Assembly: GCA_016195145.1 (NCBI GenBank)
Contig: JACQAF010000206.1
Location: 1 to 13,927, forward strand
DNA: 13,927 nt
Source of the DNA: Rhodospirillales bacterium
Lineage (GTDB): Bacteria > Pseudomonadota > Alphaproteobacteria > CACIAM-22H2
Direction of reading: 5' to 3'
The notes beneath the pieces were generated by a model. It had not been told where the DNA came from and did not search any database. It was given only the letters and a program-made list of their open reading frames with translations. A program made the position numbers and the translations under genes. This document shows positions 7,582-13,346 of this stretch, one piece after another (within the stretch, counting starts at the first letter, position 1; every line of letters starts with the position of its first letter).

Positions 7582-7771
7582 GGCGACAGATTTGTATCGA
7601 GATATGAACGTTCGAGGCAGCATGGCAAATCGGCTCGCCCCCGAAAAGGCCGATCGCGGAATCGCCCGTGTGGCCGTACGGAACCGGGCAGGTTAGATTG
7701 CCATACAGCGCAGCGGAAGCGGCGATTCCCGTCGGGAAGCGGCCTTGCGAACAAGATACGGAGCATGAGCG

Positions 7772-8089
7772 ATGGCGTGGATTTATCTTTTGCTGGCCGG
7801 CGTCGCCGAGATCGGCTGGATGGTGGGGCTTAAATTTTCCGGCGGGTTCGCACGGCTCTGGTGGTCGGTCGCGACGGTCGTCTGTATGGCGATCAGCCTC
7901 GGCTTTCTCGCGCTCGCCGTGCGCGCTATACCGATGGGAACCGCCTATGCGATCTGGACCGGCGTCGGCGCAGCCGGCATCGCGCTTGTCGGCATCTTTT
8001 TTTTCGACGAACCGGGAACGCTCCTGCGGCTCGCCTGCATCGGACTGATCGTCGCCGGCATGGTCGGGCTGCGGCTCGCCAGCGCCTGA
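7772..8089 (+). CDS. sugE: SMR-family exporter of the SugE/Gdx (guanidinium) type
   Basis: This is a 105-residue membrane protein with four hydrophobic helices, standard for the small multidrug resistance family, which works as an antiparallel dimer. The essential proton/substrate carboxylate is E13 in AGVAEIGWMVGLK. Residues recalled as typical of the guanidinium-exporter branch line up: W16, K21, S42, and Y59 and W62 in GTAYAIWTG. On that basis I favour guanidinium or small quaternary-ammonium export coupled to proton entry over broad multidrug efflux of the EmrE kind. A ribosome binding site GGAG (7760-7763) sits eight bases before the ATG. It diverges from the IMPase-family gene and appears monocistronic. 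The leader has small inverted repeats, but I could not match it to any of the three guanidine riboswitch classes. The other branch of the family is the main alternative. Confidence 0.9.
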   Translation: MAWIYLLLAGVAEIGWMVGLKFSGGFARLWWSVATVVCMAISLGFLALAVRAIPMGTAYAIWTGVGAAGIALVGIFFFDEPGTLLRLACIGLIVAGMVGLRLASA

Positions 8090-8100
8090 GGCGAAGTTCC

Positions 8101-8142
8101 GCCGGGTTACTGGAGCCGGGTTACTGGAGCCGGGTTACTGGA
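8101..8142. repeat. Perfect 14-bp tandem repeat, three copies
   Basis: GCCGGGTTACTGGA is repeated three times without a mismatch (8101-8114, 8115-8128, 8129-8142). The array lies in the 45-bp gap between two convergent genes and its last copy covers the stop codon of the minus-strand gene. Because 14 is not a multiple of three, copy-number change would not extend a single frame cleanly. Confidence 0.95.
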
Positions 8143-8743
8143 GGCGGAAGCTGCGCTGGCGTACGGTCTGGCCGAGCTGTTCGACCAGGATTGGCGCCAT
8201 CGTCGCATAGGCCGCCTGTTCGTCGAGCGCTTCGCCGTCCCAGCTCGCCTGGCCCTGCCACAGGCGCTGGCCGGTACGCTGGTCGTCGAGCGTGGCGATC
8301 AGGATGAACCGCACGCCTGTCTTCTCGTCGCCGCCGCTGCGCCGCCCCTGGGTCACGCTGTCCTGGGTGGTCGACCAGAGATTGATGCGAACCTGGGAAT
8401 CGCGGTTGTCGCCCTTGAACTCGCCAAGGCTGGGCGGGCGGCGGCTGCGGGCCGTCTCCTGGACCTCGGTCTCGAAATTAAGCGCTAGCGGCGCCTTGTC
8501 TGGCGCGGTCGGGATGGAGCGGCTGGCTAGAGCGTCCTGAAACCGGCGCTTGAGGCGCAGATTGTCGGTTGAATTGTCGAGCGGCCGCACGGCGATCGGC
8601 AGATCGGCGGGCATGGCGGCAAAAGCGCTCGCATGGACCTGGCCGGGGGCCGCCGGGTCGTAAGTTCCTTGGCCGGCGGCGGGGCCGGCGACAAGAGCCA
8701 GGGCTGTAAACAGGCCGAGAAAATAGGGTGCCGAACCGCGCAT
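8135..8743 (-). CDS. Exported protein of unknown function
   Basis: I do not recognise this 202-residue protein. Residues 1-24 form a clear signal peptide (MRGSAPYFLGLFTALALVAG, then PAAG-QG). There is no cysteine after it, so it is not an obvious lipoprotein. The mature part is mixed alpha/beta with few hydrophobic runs and ends in QRSFRLQ. The block RFILIATLDDQRTGQRLWQG looks like the strand-turn-strand of periplasmic proteins in which a conserved tryptophan follows a GxxLW motif, as in DUF4136-type or other envelope proteins, but I would not name a family. AAGGA five bases before the ATG at 8743 supports the start. It has a gap of 261 bases on its 5' side and converges on sugE, so it is probably transcribed alone. 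It is likely periplasmic. Confidence 0.8.
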   Translation of the reverse strand: MRGSAPYFLGLFTALALVAGPAAGQGTYDPAAPGQVHASAFAAMPADLPIAVRPLDNSTDNLRLKRRFQDALASRSIPTAPDKAPLALNFETEVQETARSRRPPSLGEFKGDNRDSQVRINLWSTTQDSVTQGRRSGGDEKTGVRFILIATLDDQRTGQRLWQGQASWDGEALDEQAAYATMAPILVEQLGQTVRQRSFRLQ

Positions 8744-8954
8744 GGCTGTCCTTTCGTTCCACCGGTCGTTCCGCTGGCGGGGTTCGCCGGCCGCCGGCTG
8801 TATGAAGGTACAATGCCCGCGACTCTATCGTATGGTCGGTAAAGCGGCCGTAAAGCCGGTACGATACTTATGGATATAGGGCCGCCGGCGGAAATTTTTA
8901 AGATAAAAAATACCGCAGCGGTCGGCGGCGGCGCGCGGCATTAACCAAATACAC

Positions 8955-9001
8955 GATAAAATTAAACTGGCTGGCGCCCGGCGGCGGCGTAAATCCGCCA
9001 G
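8955..9001 (-). terminator. Possible intrinsic terminator of the ArsR gene
   Basis: Read on the minus strand just after the ArsR stop, CTGGCG pairs with CGCCAG (9001-8996 with 8976-8971) around a 19-base GC-rich loop that can form further GC pairs. It is followed by CCAGTTTAATTTTA, a T-rich stretch. The long loop makes it imperfect. The position four bases after the stop codon supports the call. Confidence 0.4.
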
Positions 9002-9004
9002 GGA

Positions 9005-9346
9005 TCAGACGCCGACCGAATGACGGGCTGTCGGGGGAATCGGGGCCTTGACCGGCTCGCAGAAAAGCTGATGCAGCGTTTCCATGACCGCTTCGGCCTC
9101 GCGGCCGGTGAGCGAGTAATAGATGGTCTGGGCCGCGCGGCGGGTGGCGACCAAGCCGTCGCGTCGCAGCCGTGCCAGATGCTGGGAAAGGGCCGACTGG
9201 CTCAGCTTGACGAGGGCTTCAAGCTCGCTGACCGAGCGCTCGCCCTGGGCCAGATAACAAAGAATGAGCAACCGCCGCTCATTGGCCATGGCCTTGAGCA
9301 GGGCGCTTGCCCGCCGCGCATTGGGTTCGAGTGCCGATGCATCCAT
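9005..9346 (-). CDS. ArsR-family regulator with BigR/SqrR-type cysteine pair
   Basis: This 113-residue winged-helix repressor is ArsR-sized. It has the N-terminal helix ALLKAMANERRLLIL and the recognition region LVKLSQSALSQHLARLRRDG (residues 45-64). The wing follows (LVATRRAAQTIYYSL). Two cysteines, C30 in LILCYLAQGE and C96 in LHQLFCEPV, are 66 residues apart. That is the spacing of the redox pair in BigR, SqrR and YgaV, which form a disulfide or polysulfide bridge with persulfides and release DNA. A metal-site ELCVCDL motif is absent, so metal sensing is unlikely. I therefore infer a sulfide/persulfide or oxidant sensor. The ATG at 9346 is chosen over a TTG at 9400 because that codon is part of a near-consensus -35 box. 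No sulfide-oxidation gene lies in the window; the VOC gene upstream on the same strand is the only close neighbour. Confidence 0.88.
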   Translation of the reverse strand: MDASALEPNARRASALLKAMANERRLLILCYLAQGERSVSELEALVKLSQSALSQHLARLRRDGLVATRRAAQTIYYSLTGREAEAVMETLHQLFCEPVKAPIPPTARHSVGV

Positions 9347-9371
9347 GACTAATCCGTACACCCCATAACGA

Positions 9372-9400
9372 ATATTATCGATAGGTGATAAGATAGTCAA
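9372..9400 (-). promoter_or_regulatory. Promoter of the ArsR gene with overlapping inverted repeats
   Basis: On the minus strand TTGACT (9400-9395) and TAATAT (9377-9372) are separated by exactly 17 bases, a near-consensus sigma-70 promoter. Transcription would start close to 9365, leaving a leader of about 20 bases. Within the promoter are TATCGATA (9376-9383) and TTATC-N7-GATAA (9375-9391), both centred on the spacer and -10 region. That placement suits autorepression by the encoded ArsR protein. The regulator assignment is an inference. Confidence 0.6.
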
Positions 9401-9409
9401 TTCAGGAGC

Positions 9410-9437
9410 CTACCTGGTAGTATTCTTGTACATACAA
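9410..9437. promoter_or_regulatory. Two further inverted repeats upstream of the ArsR promoter
   Basis: CTACC-T-GGTAG (9410-9420) and TTGTA-CA-TACAA (9426-9437) are perfect short palindromes. They lie just upstream of the -35 box in an AT-rich patch between the VOC stop and the ArsR promoter. They may be extra regulator sites; nothing shows which protein would bind. Confidence 0.4.
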
Positions 9438-9463
9438 TTTACGCACATGGCGGCGGCATTAAC

Positions 9464-9964
9464 CTAACGACCGGTATCCGCCATCTGCAGTTTTGCCGCC
9501 TGCCAGGCGTCAAGTTTGGCGCGGGCGCGGTTGGTTGCCGGGTCCATGTCGCGGTCATGGGCGGCCGTCTTGGCGGCAAGCTCGATTACATAGCCATTAG
9601 GGTCGCGAAAATAGATCGAGTGAACGAATTCGTGATCGGAAATGCCGCGGGTCTCGATGCCGCGTTCCTTGCCCTTGGCGAACATGCGCTCCAGCGTCGG
9701 TCGGTCGACCTCAAGCGCGATATGCAGGTCGTAATCGTGTTGCGGCTTGAAGGCGAAGGGGCGGTCGGGCGTCTCGAAAAAGGCGAGATACGAGCCGTCT
9801 CCCAGTTCATAGAAGGTGTGCAGGACGCTGGTCTTGCGACCGGTCATGGTTTCGCTGATGTCGAGCGTACCGGCCAGACGCAGACCGAGAAAATCTTCGT
9901 AGAATTTCCGCGTTTCCTCGGAATCGCGGCAACGATAGGCGTTGTGGTGCAGGCCCTTGATCAT
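9464..9964 (-). CDS. VOC-family metalloprotein (glyoxalase/dioxygenase fold)
   Basis: This 166-residue protein has a single vicinal-oxygen-chelate domain of two beta-alpha-beta-beta-beta modules at residues 1-130, plus a charged C-terminal helix. All four usual metal ligands are present: H7 (or H6) in LHHNAYRC, E64 in LAFFETPDRP, H81 in YDLHIALEV and E128 in NGYVIELAAK. FRDPNGYVIEL is the classic closing motif. It is soluble and should bind a divalent metal. Whether it is a lyase, a dioxygenase or a thiol-transferring resistance protein cannot be told. The start is very well supported by GAGGAGGG (9976-9969), four bases before the ATG at 9964. Downstream on the same strand is the ArsR gene; upstream lies a decayed glutathione S-transferase. 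No promoter is evident before it, so it may be read from upstream genes. Confidence 0.9.
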   Translation of the reverse strand: MIKGLHHNAYRCRDSEETRKFYEDFLGLRLAGTLDISETMTGRKTSVLHTFYELGDGSYLAFFETPDRPFAFKPQHDYDLHIALEVDRPTLERMFAKGKERGIETRGISDHEFVHSIYFRDPNGYVIELAAKTAAHDRDMDPATNRARAKLDAWQAAKLQMADTGR

Positions 9965-10014
9965 GTCGCCCTCCTCGACTGTCGGATATGGCTGGGGGAT
10001 CGGCTGGCCGTTCG

Positions 10015-10032
10015 GCAGCTCCGCAGAGCTGC
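10015..10032. promoter_or_regulatory. Small GC-rich hairpin upstream of the VOC gene
   Basis: GCAGCTC-CGCA-GAGCTGC forms a seven-base-pair stem with a tetraloop, three bases beyond the end of the decayed glutathione S-transferase in the transcribed direction. No T-run follows on the minus strand. It could be a relic of that gene's 3' end or part of the VOC leader. Confidence 0.35.
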
Positions 10033-10034
10033 GG

Positions 10035-10290
10035 TCAGATCGCCTCGAACGGCTTTTCGCGCATCGACCCGGCTATATTATAGAACACTTTATGAACCGG
10101 CTGCCAGTTCGGCAGTTTTCGCATGTTGCCGAGCCAGCGGGCGACATTGGGACAGGCCGAAAAATCGCAATGGATATATGGCCCAGCTCCAGCATCACCG
10201 CCCTAAACAATCGGCGATGGTGAGCATATCGCCGCACAGGAATCCTTGAGATATCTGCCAGTGAACAGGTCGACAATCTGAGGGGCGCTT
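10035..10290 (-). pseudogene. Decayed glutathione S-transferase, C-terminal domain remnant
   Basis: Reading the minus strand with frame changes recovers the C-terminal domain of a bacterial glutathione S-transferase. In order the pieces are APQIVDLFTGRYLKD (about 10286-10242), GFLCGDMLTIADCLG (10245-10201), AVMLELGH (10201-10178), and then 47 codons from YIHCDFSACPNVARWLGN (10178) through KLPNWQPVHKVFY to a TGA at 10037-10035. FLCGDxLTIAD is the conserved N-capping region of GST domain 2, and PNVARWLGNMRKLPNW is the standard helix that follows. At least three frameshifts and the loss of the whole N-terminal thioredoxin-like, glutathione-binding domain show that it makes no active enzyme. It fills the 361-bp gap between the VOC gene and the FAD dehydrogenase, both on the same strand. 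The 79-codon open frame at 10073-10312 is a mixed-frame artefact of this remnant. Confidence 0.8.
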
Positions 10291-10325
10291 CCCCTATTGT
10301 CGTCCTGGGCATACACCCAACGGGT

Positions 10326-11450
10326 TTATGCGCCTATGCGCGCCGGCGATAGGGCTGGCGCCGTCAGATTGCGCGCGCGAAGATCGGCCGGTAAATCCTC
10401 GCCGCGCACCAGGGCGGCGACGGCGCGCGCCATCGCCGGCGAGGTCATGATGCCGTAACCGCCCTGACCGGCAAGCCAGAAGAAATCCGCCCCGTCGCGC
10501 GATGGGCCGACGACCGGCGTCTTGTCGGCGACGAAGCTGCGCAGGCCCGCCCATTTGCGGACGATGCGCGCGATCTTCAGCGTCGTCGCCGCCTCGACCC
10601 GCTCGACGGCGAGGGCGAGATCGATCTCTTCCGGCTGCGCGTCGCAGGGCGGCGACGGGGTTTCGTCGCCCGGCGAGGCGAGAAGACGGCCGGCTTCGGG
10701 CTTGAAATAGAATTGGTCCTCGATATCGCAGACCATTGGCCACGGCGCGGGGTCGATTCCCGCCGGCGGATCGAAGGTCAGCGCGGTGCGCCGCTTCGGC
10801 ACCAGGCCGATCGGGGCGACGCCGGCGAGCCTGGCGATCTCGTCCGCCCAGGCGCCGGCGGCGTTGACGATGCGCGCGGCGGTAAAATCGCCGGCCGGCG
10901 TATGCAGACGCCAACGGCCGCCGCGCCGCTCGATGCGCCGGATCTCGGCGTCGGTCACGACCTGCCCGCCGCGGGCGCGCAGGCCGCGCAGGAATCCTTG
11001 ATGGATGGCGTGCACGTCCATGTCGCGGGCATCGGGCTCGAACAGGGAGCGATGGAGTGCGCATTCGGCGAGAACCGGGACTTTTCTCAAGGCCTCGGCG
11101 CGTACGATTTCGACGGCCGAGTCGCCGGCGGCCGCTGCGGCGCGCAGGAATCCGTCGACGGCTGGATCCTGGTCGAGCGTGGCGACGAACAGCACGCCGC
11201 GCGGTAGCAGGAGCGGATGATCGGCGAAGCCGGGCGGCGGGCGCTCGAAAAACGGGCGGCTGGCGATGGTCAGCGCGCGGATTATCGGATTGCCGTAATA
11301 CTCGGTATAGAGCGCCGCCGAACGGCCGGTGGTGTGATAGCCCGGCTGCGTTTCGCGTTCGAGGACGACGACCTTGTACGTGGCGGCCAGCTCATGGGCA
11401 GCCGATGCGCCGGCAATGCCGGCGCCGATGATGGCGATATCGAAATTCAT
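10326..11450 (-). CDS. FAD-dependent amino-acid dehydrogenase, DauA-like (DAO family)
   Basis: This 374-residue flavoenzyme has the length of D-arginine dehydrogenase. The FAD-binding GxGxxG is IGAGIAGASAA (residues 8-18), with the ribose-binding E31 in VVVLERE. GYHTTGRSAALYTEYYG follows, then VNAAGAWADEIARLAGV, KRRTALTFDPPAG, QFYFKPEAG, WAGLRSFVADKTPVVG and FFWLAGQGGYGIMTSPAMAR. This order matches Pseudomonas DauA as I recall it. The carboxylate-binding arginines (KRRTAL, WAGLRSF) and the active-site tyrosines are kept. The residue equivalent to DauA H48 is L47, and the E87 region reads LPRGVLFV, so the acidic contact to a guanidinium side chain appears lost. I infer oxidation of a D-amino acid or similar imino-forming substrate with a neutral side chain. 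GGAG four bases before the ATG at 11450 supports the start. It follows the TAXI permease by 63 bases on the same strand. Confidence 0.88.
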   Translation of the reverse strand: MNFDIAIIGAGIAGASAAHELAATYKVVVLERETQPGYHTTGRSAALYTEYYGNPIIRALTIASRPFFERPPPGFADHPLLLPRGVLFVATLDQDPAVDGFLRAAAAAGDSAVEIVRAEALRKVPVLAECALHRSLFEPDARDMDVHAIHQGFLRGLRARGGQVVTDAEIRRIERRGGRWRLHTPAGDFTAARIVNAAGAWADEIARLAGVAPIGLVPKRRTALTFDPPAGIDPAPWPMVCDIEDQFYFKPEAGRLLASPGDETPSPPCDAQPEEIDLALAVERVEAATTLKIARIVRKWAGLRSFVADKTPVVGPSRDGADFFWLAGQGGYGIMTSPAMARAVAALVRGEDLPADLRARNLTAPALSPARIGA

Positions 11451-11513
11451 GCTGCTCCCGATAACTGCCTGTTTGGCGGATAGCGGCGCATCTTATCCCG
11501 GCGCGGCCGGGAT

Positions 11514-13343
11514 TCAGAAGCCGAATGCGAAGACCAGCATGCCGCCGCCGCCAAGCGCCACCAGACGCTTCCAGTTGAGATTCCCGGCCCCGATCACGGC
11601 GTAGGAGAGCAGCGTGAGGCCGATCCCGATCTTGAGCGCGGCGGCAAGGGCAAGAACCAGGTCCGCATCCGGGCGGATGATCGCCGGATTGGCGAGAAAG
11701 GCGGGCGGCACGAAGAACAGGCCGAGGCCGAGCCTCATCGCCGTTCCGGCGACCGGCAGCCACGGCGTTTGTGCGATGCCGGCGGCGATATAGACCGTGC
11801 CGCAGACCGGCGGCGTGATCGTCGACAGCAGCGCATACCAGAAAACGAAGAGATGGGCATCGAGCGCCGGCAGGCCGAGCGACAGCAACGCCGGTCCGGC
11901 GACGGAGATGCAGATCACGTAGGCGGCCGTCGTCGGCACCTCCATGCCGAGCATGATGCAGGCAAGCGCGGTCAGCATGAGGGCCAGCACCAGCCGCCCG
12001 TCGGATAGCGAGAGGATCAGCGACGTGAGCTTGACGCCGAGCCCGGTCATCTGCAGCACGCCGACGATCAGCCCGGCGCAGATGATGACGGCGGCGATCA
12101 TCGCCATCTGCTCGGCCGCGTCGACTAGCCCACGCGCCAGACGCCGACCCCAGCGCCGAAAATCGACCCGGCCGTCGCCGTCGATCAACATCAAGAGGGC
12201 AGTGACGGCGCTGGCGAGGACGGCGGCATATTGGGCCGTATAGCCGGTGAACCACAACATGCCGACGAGAATGCCGAAGGGGACGAGGAAAAACGGCATG
12301 GTGCGGAAGACGAAACCCCAGGACGGCATCTCGTTTTCCGGCAGGCCCCTGAGATCGAGCCGGTAGGAGAACAGGTGGCAGCCGATCCAGGCGACGAAGA
12401 AAAACAGGATTGCCGGCAGGATCGCCGCGATCATGATGTCGGCATAGGTGACGCGTAGCATCTCGGCCATCAGGAACGCGCCGGCGCCCATGATCGGCGG
12501 CATGATCTGCCCGCCCGACGAGGCGACGGCCTCGACCGCGGCGGCGAAGGCCGGCGGGTAGCCGAGGCGTTTCATCGTCGGGATGGTGATCGCGCCGACC
12601 GAGGCGACATTGGCCGAGGCCGAGCCGGAAATCGTGCCGTACATCGCCGAAGCGAGCACGCCGACCTTGGCCGCGCCGGCGCGCACGTTGCCGGCGAGGC
12701 GCGCGGCAAGCGCCATGAAGCCCGTTCCCGCTTCGCCCGCCGCAACTAGCGCGCCGAGGATGAGGAACACGGCGACGACATTGACCGAGATGCCGGTCAG
12801 CTCGCCCCACAGGCCGCCTTCGGCCACCACCAGCGCGCCGAACAGCGAGTCGAGCGGAATGCCGTTATGGCCGAGCTCGCCCGGCAGCCGGTCGCCGAAA
12901 ATGCCGTAGAGCAGAACAACCGCCGCCACCGAAGGCAACACCGGCTTGATCGCGCGCCGCGCCATTTCCAGCACGACGAGGATGAGGAGCGCGGAGAGAA
13001 CGTATTGAAACGGCCCCTGGAGCGACCCGTACTGGTCGAGCAGGCGGTCGCGGTCGAACACGATGTAAAGACAGCCGGCCATGCCGGCGAGCCCGATGGC
13101 GGCGCTGATCGCGCGCGCGAGGCGGCCGCCCTTGGCGCCGATGATGAATATCCACGGCAGGGCGAAGAACAGGTGCAGCGGGCGGGTTATCAGATTGGGA
13201 ATCAGGCCCGAGAAGATGAGATAGATATGGAAGCCGACGGCGATCGTCGCCCAGGCGAGAATCGCGCCCGATTTGAGGCGTGCGTTCAAGATGCGGCGCG
13301 GACGCGCGGGAACGTCGGCGCGGTTTTCCCCGGCGGGGGCCAA
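11514..13343 (-). CDS. Second TRAP-TAXI fused permease
   Basis: This 609-residue inner-membrane protein fuses DctQ-like and DctM-like parts but lacks the DUF3394 tail of the first permease. Transport-core motifs are GTISGSASANVASVGAITIP (about 236-255), GGQIMPPIMGAGAFLMAE (about 276-293), GMEVPTTAAYVICISVAGP (about 465-483) and STITPPVCGTVYIAAG (about 505-520). It diverges strongly from the first permease, for example GMEVPTT against GMGMPTT, so this is a separate system and not a recent duplicate. The assigned start is a TTG at 13343, three bases after the stop of the upstream frame. No ATG precedes the first membrane segment (near residues 27-47) and no good ribosome binding site is visible, so translational coupling is likely. 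A later TTG at ILNARL is possible. Its binding-protein partner is truncated in this window, so transport activity is uncertain. Confidence 0.92.
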   Translation of the reverse strand: MAPAGENRADVPARPRRILNARLKSGAILAWATIAVGFHIYLIFSGLIPNLITRPLHLFFALPWIFIIGAKGGRLARAISAAIGLAGMAGCLYIVFDRDRLLDQYGSLQGPFQYVLSALLILVVLEMARRAIKPVLPSVAAVVLLYGIFGDRLPGELGHNGIPLDSLFGALVVAEGGLWGELTGISVNVVAVFLILGALVAAGEAGTGFMALAARLAGNVRAGAAKVGVLASAMYGTISGSASANVASVGAITIPTMKRLGYPPAFAAAVEAVASSGGQIMPPIMGAGAFLMAEMLRVTYADIMIAAILPAILFFFVAWIGCHLFSYRLDLRGLPENEMPSWGFVFRTMPFFLVPFGILVGMLWFTGYTAQYAAVLASAVTALLMLIDGDGRVDFRRWGRRLARGLVDAAEQMAMIAAVIICAGLIVGVLQMTGLGVKLTSLILSLSDGRLVLALMLTALACIMLGMEVPTTAAYVICISVAGPALLSLGLPALDAHLFVFWYALLSTITPPVCGTVYIAAGIAQTPWLPVAGTAMRLGLGLFFVPPAFLANPAIIRPDADLVLALAAALKIGIGLTLLSYAVIGAGNLNWKRLVALGGGGMLVFAFGF

Positions 13344-13346
13344 CGC

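Noticed and set aside
7664..7700. Guanidine-III-like riboswitch before sugE
   Set aside because: A short stretch around GCCGTAC and CCGGGCAGG looks vaguely similar, but the rest of the pseudoknot consensus as I remember it is absent.
9347..9400. N-terminal extension of the ArsR protein from a TTG at 9400
   Set aside because: That TTG is the first codon-sized part of a near-consensus -35 box, and the shorter form starting at 9346 matches the family length and cysteine spacing.
8935..9464. Direct repeat GCGGCATTAACC flanking the ArsR gene (8935-8946 and 9453-9464)
   Set aside because: A 12-base match is expected by chance several times among all pairs in a 14-kb window, and no other sign of an element boundary is present.
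11392..12810. 472-codon minus-strand frame across the second permease and the start of the dehydrogenase
   Set aside because: Out-of-frame shadow; it is arginine-rich and crosses a real gene boundary.
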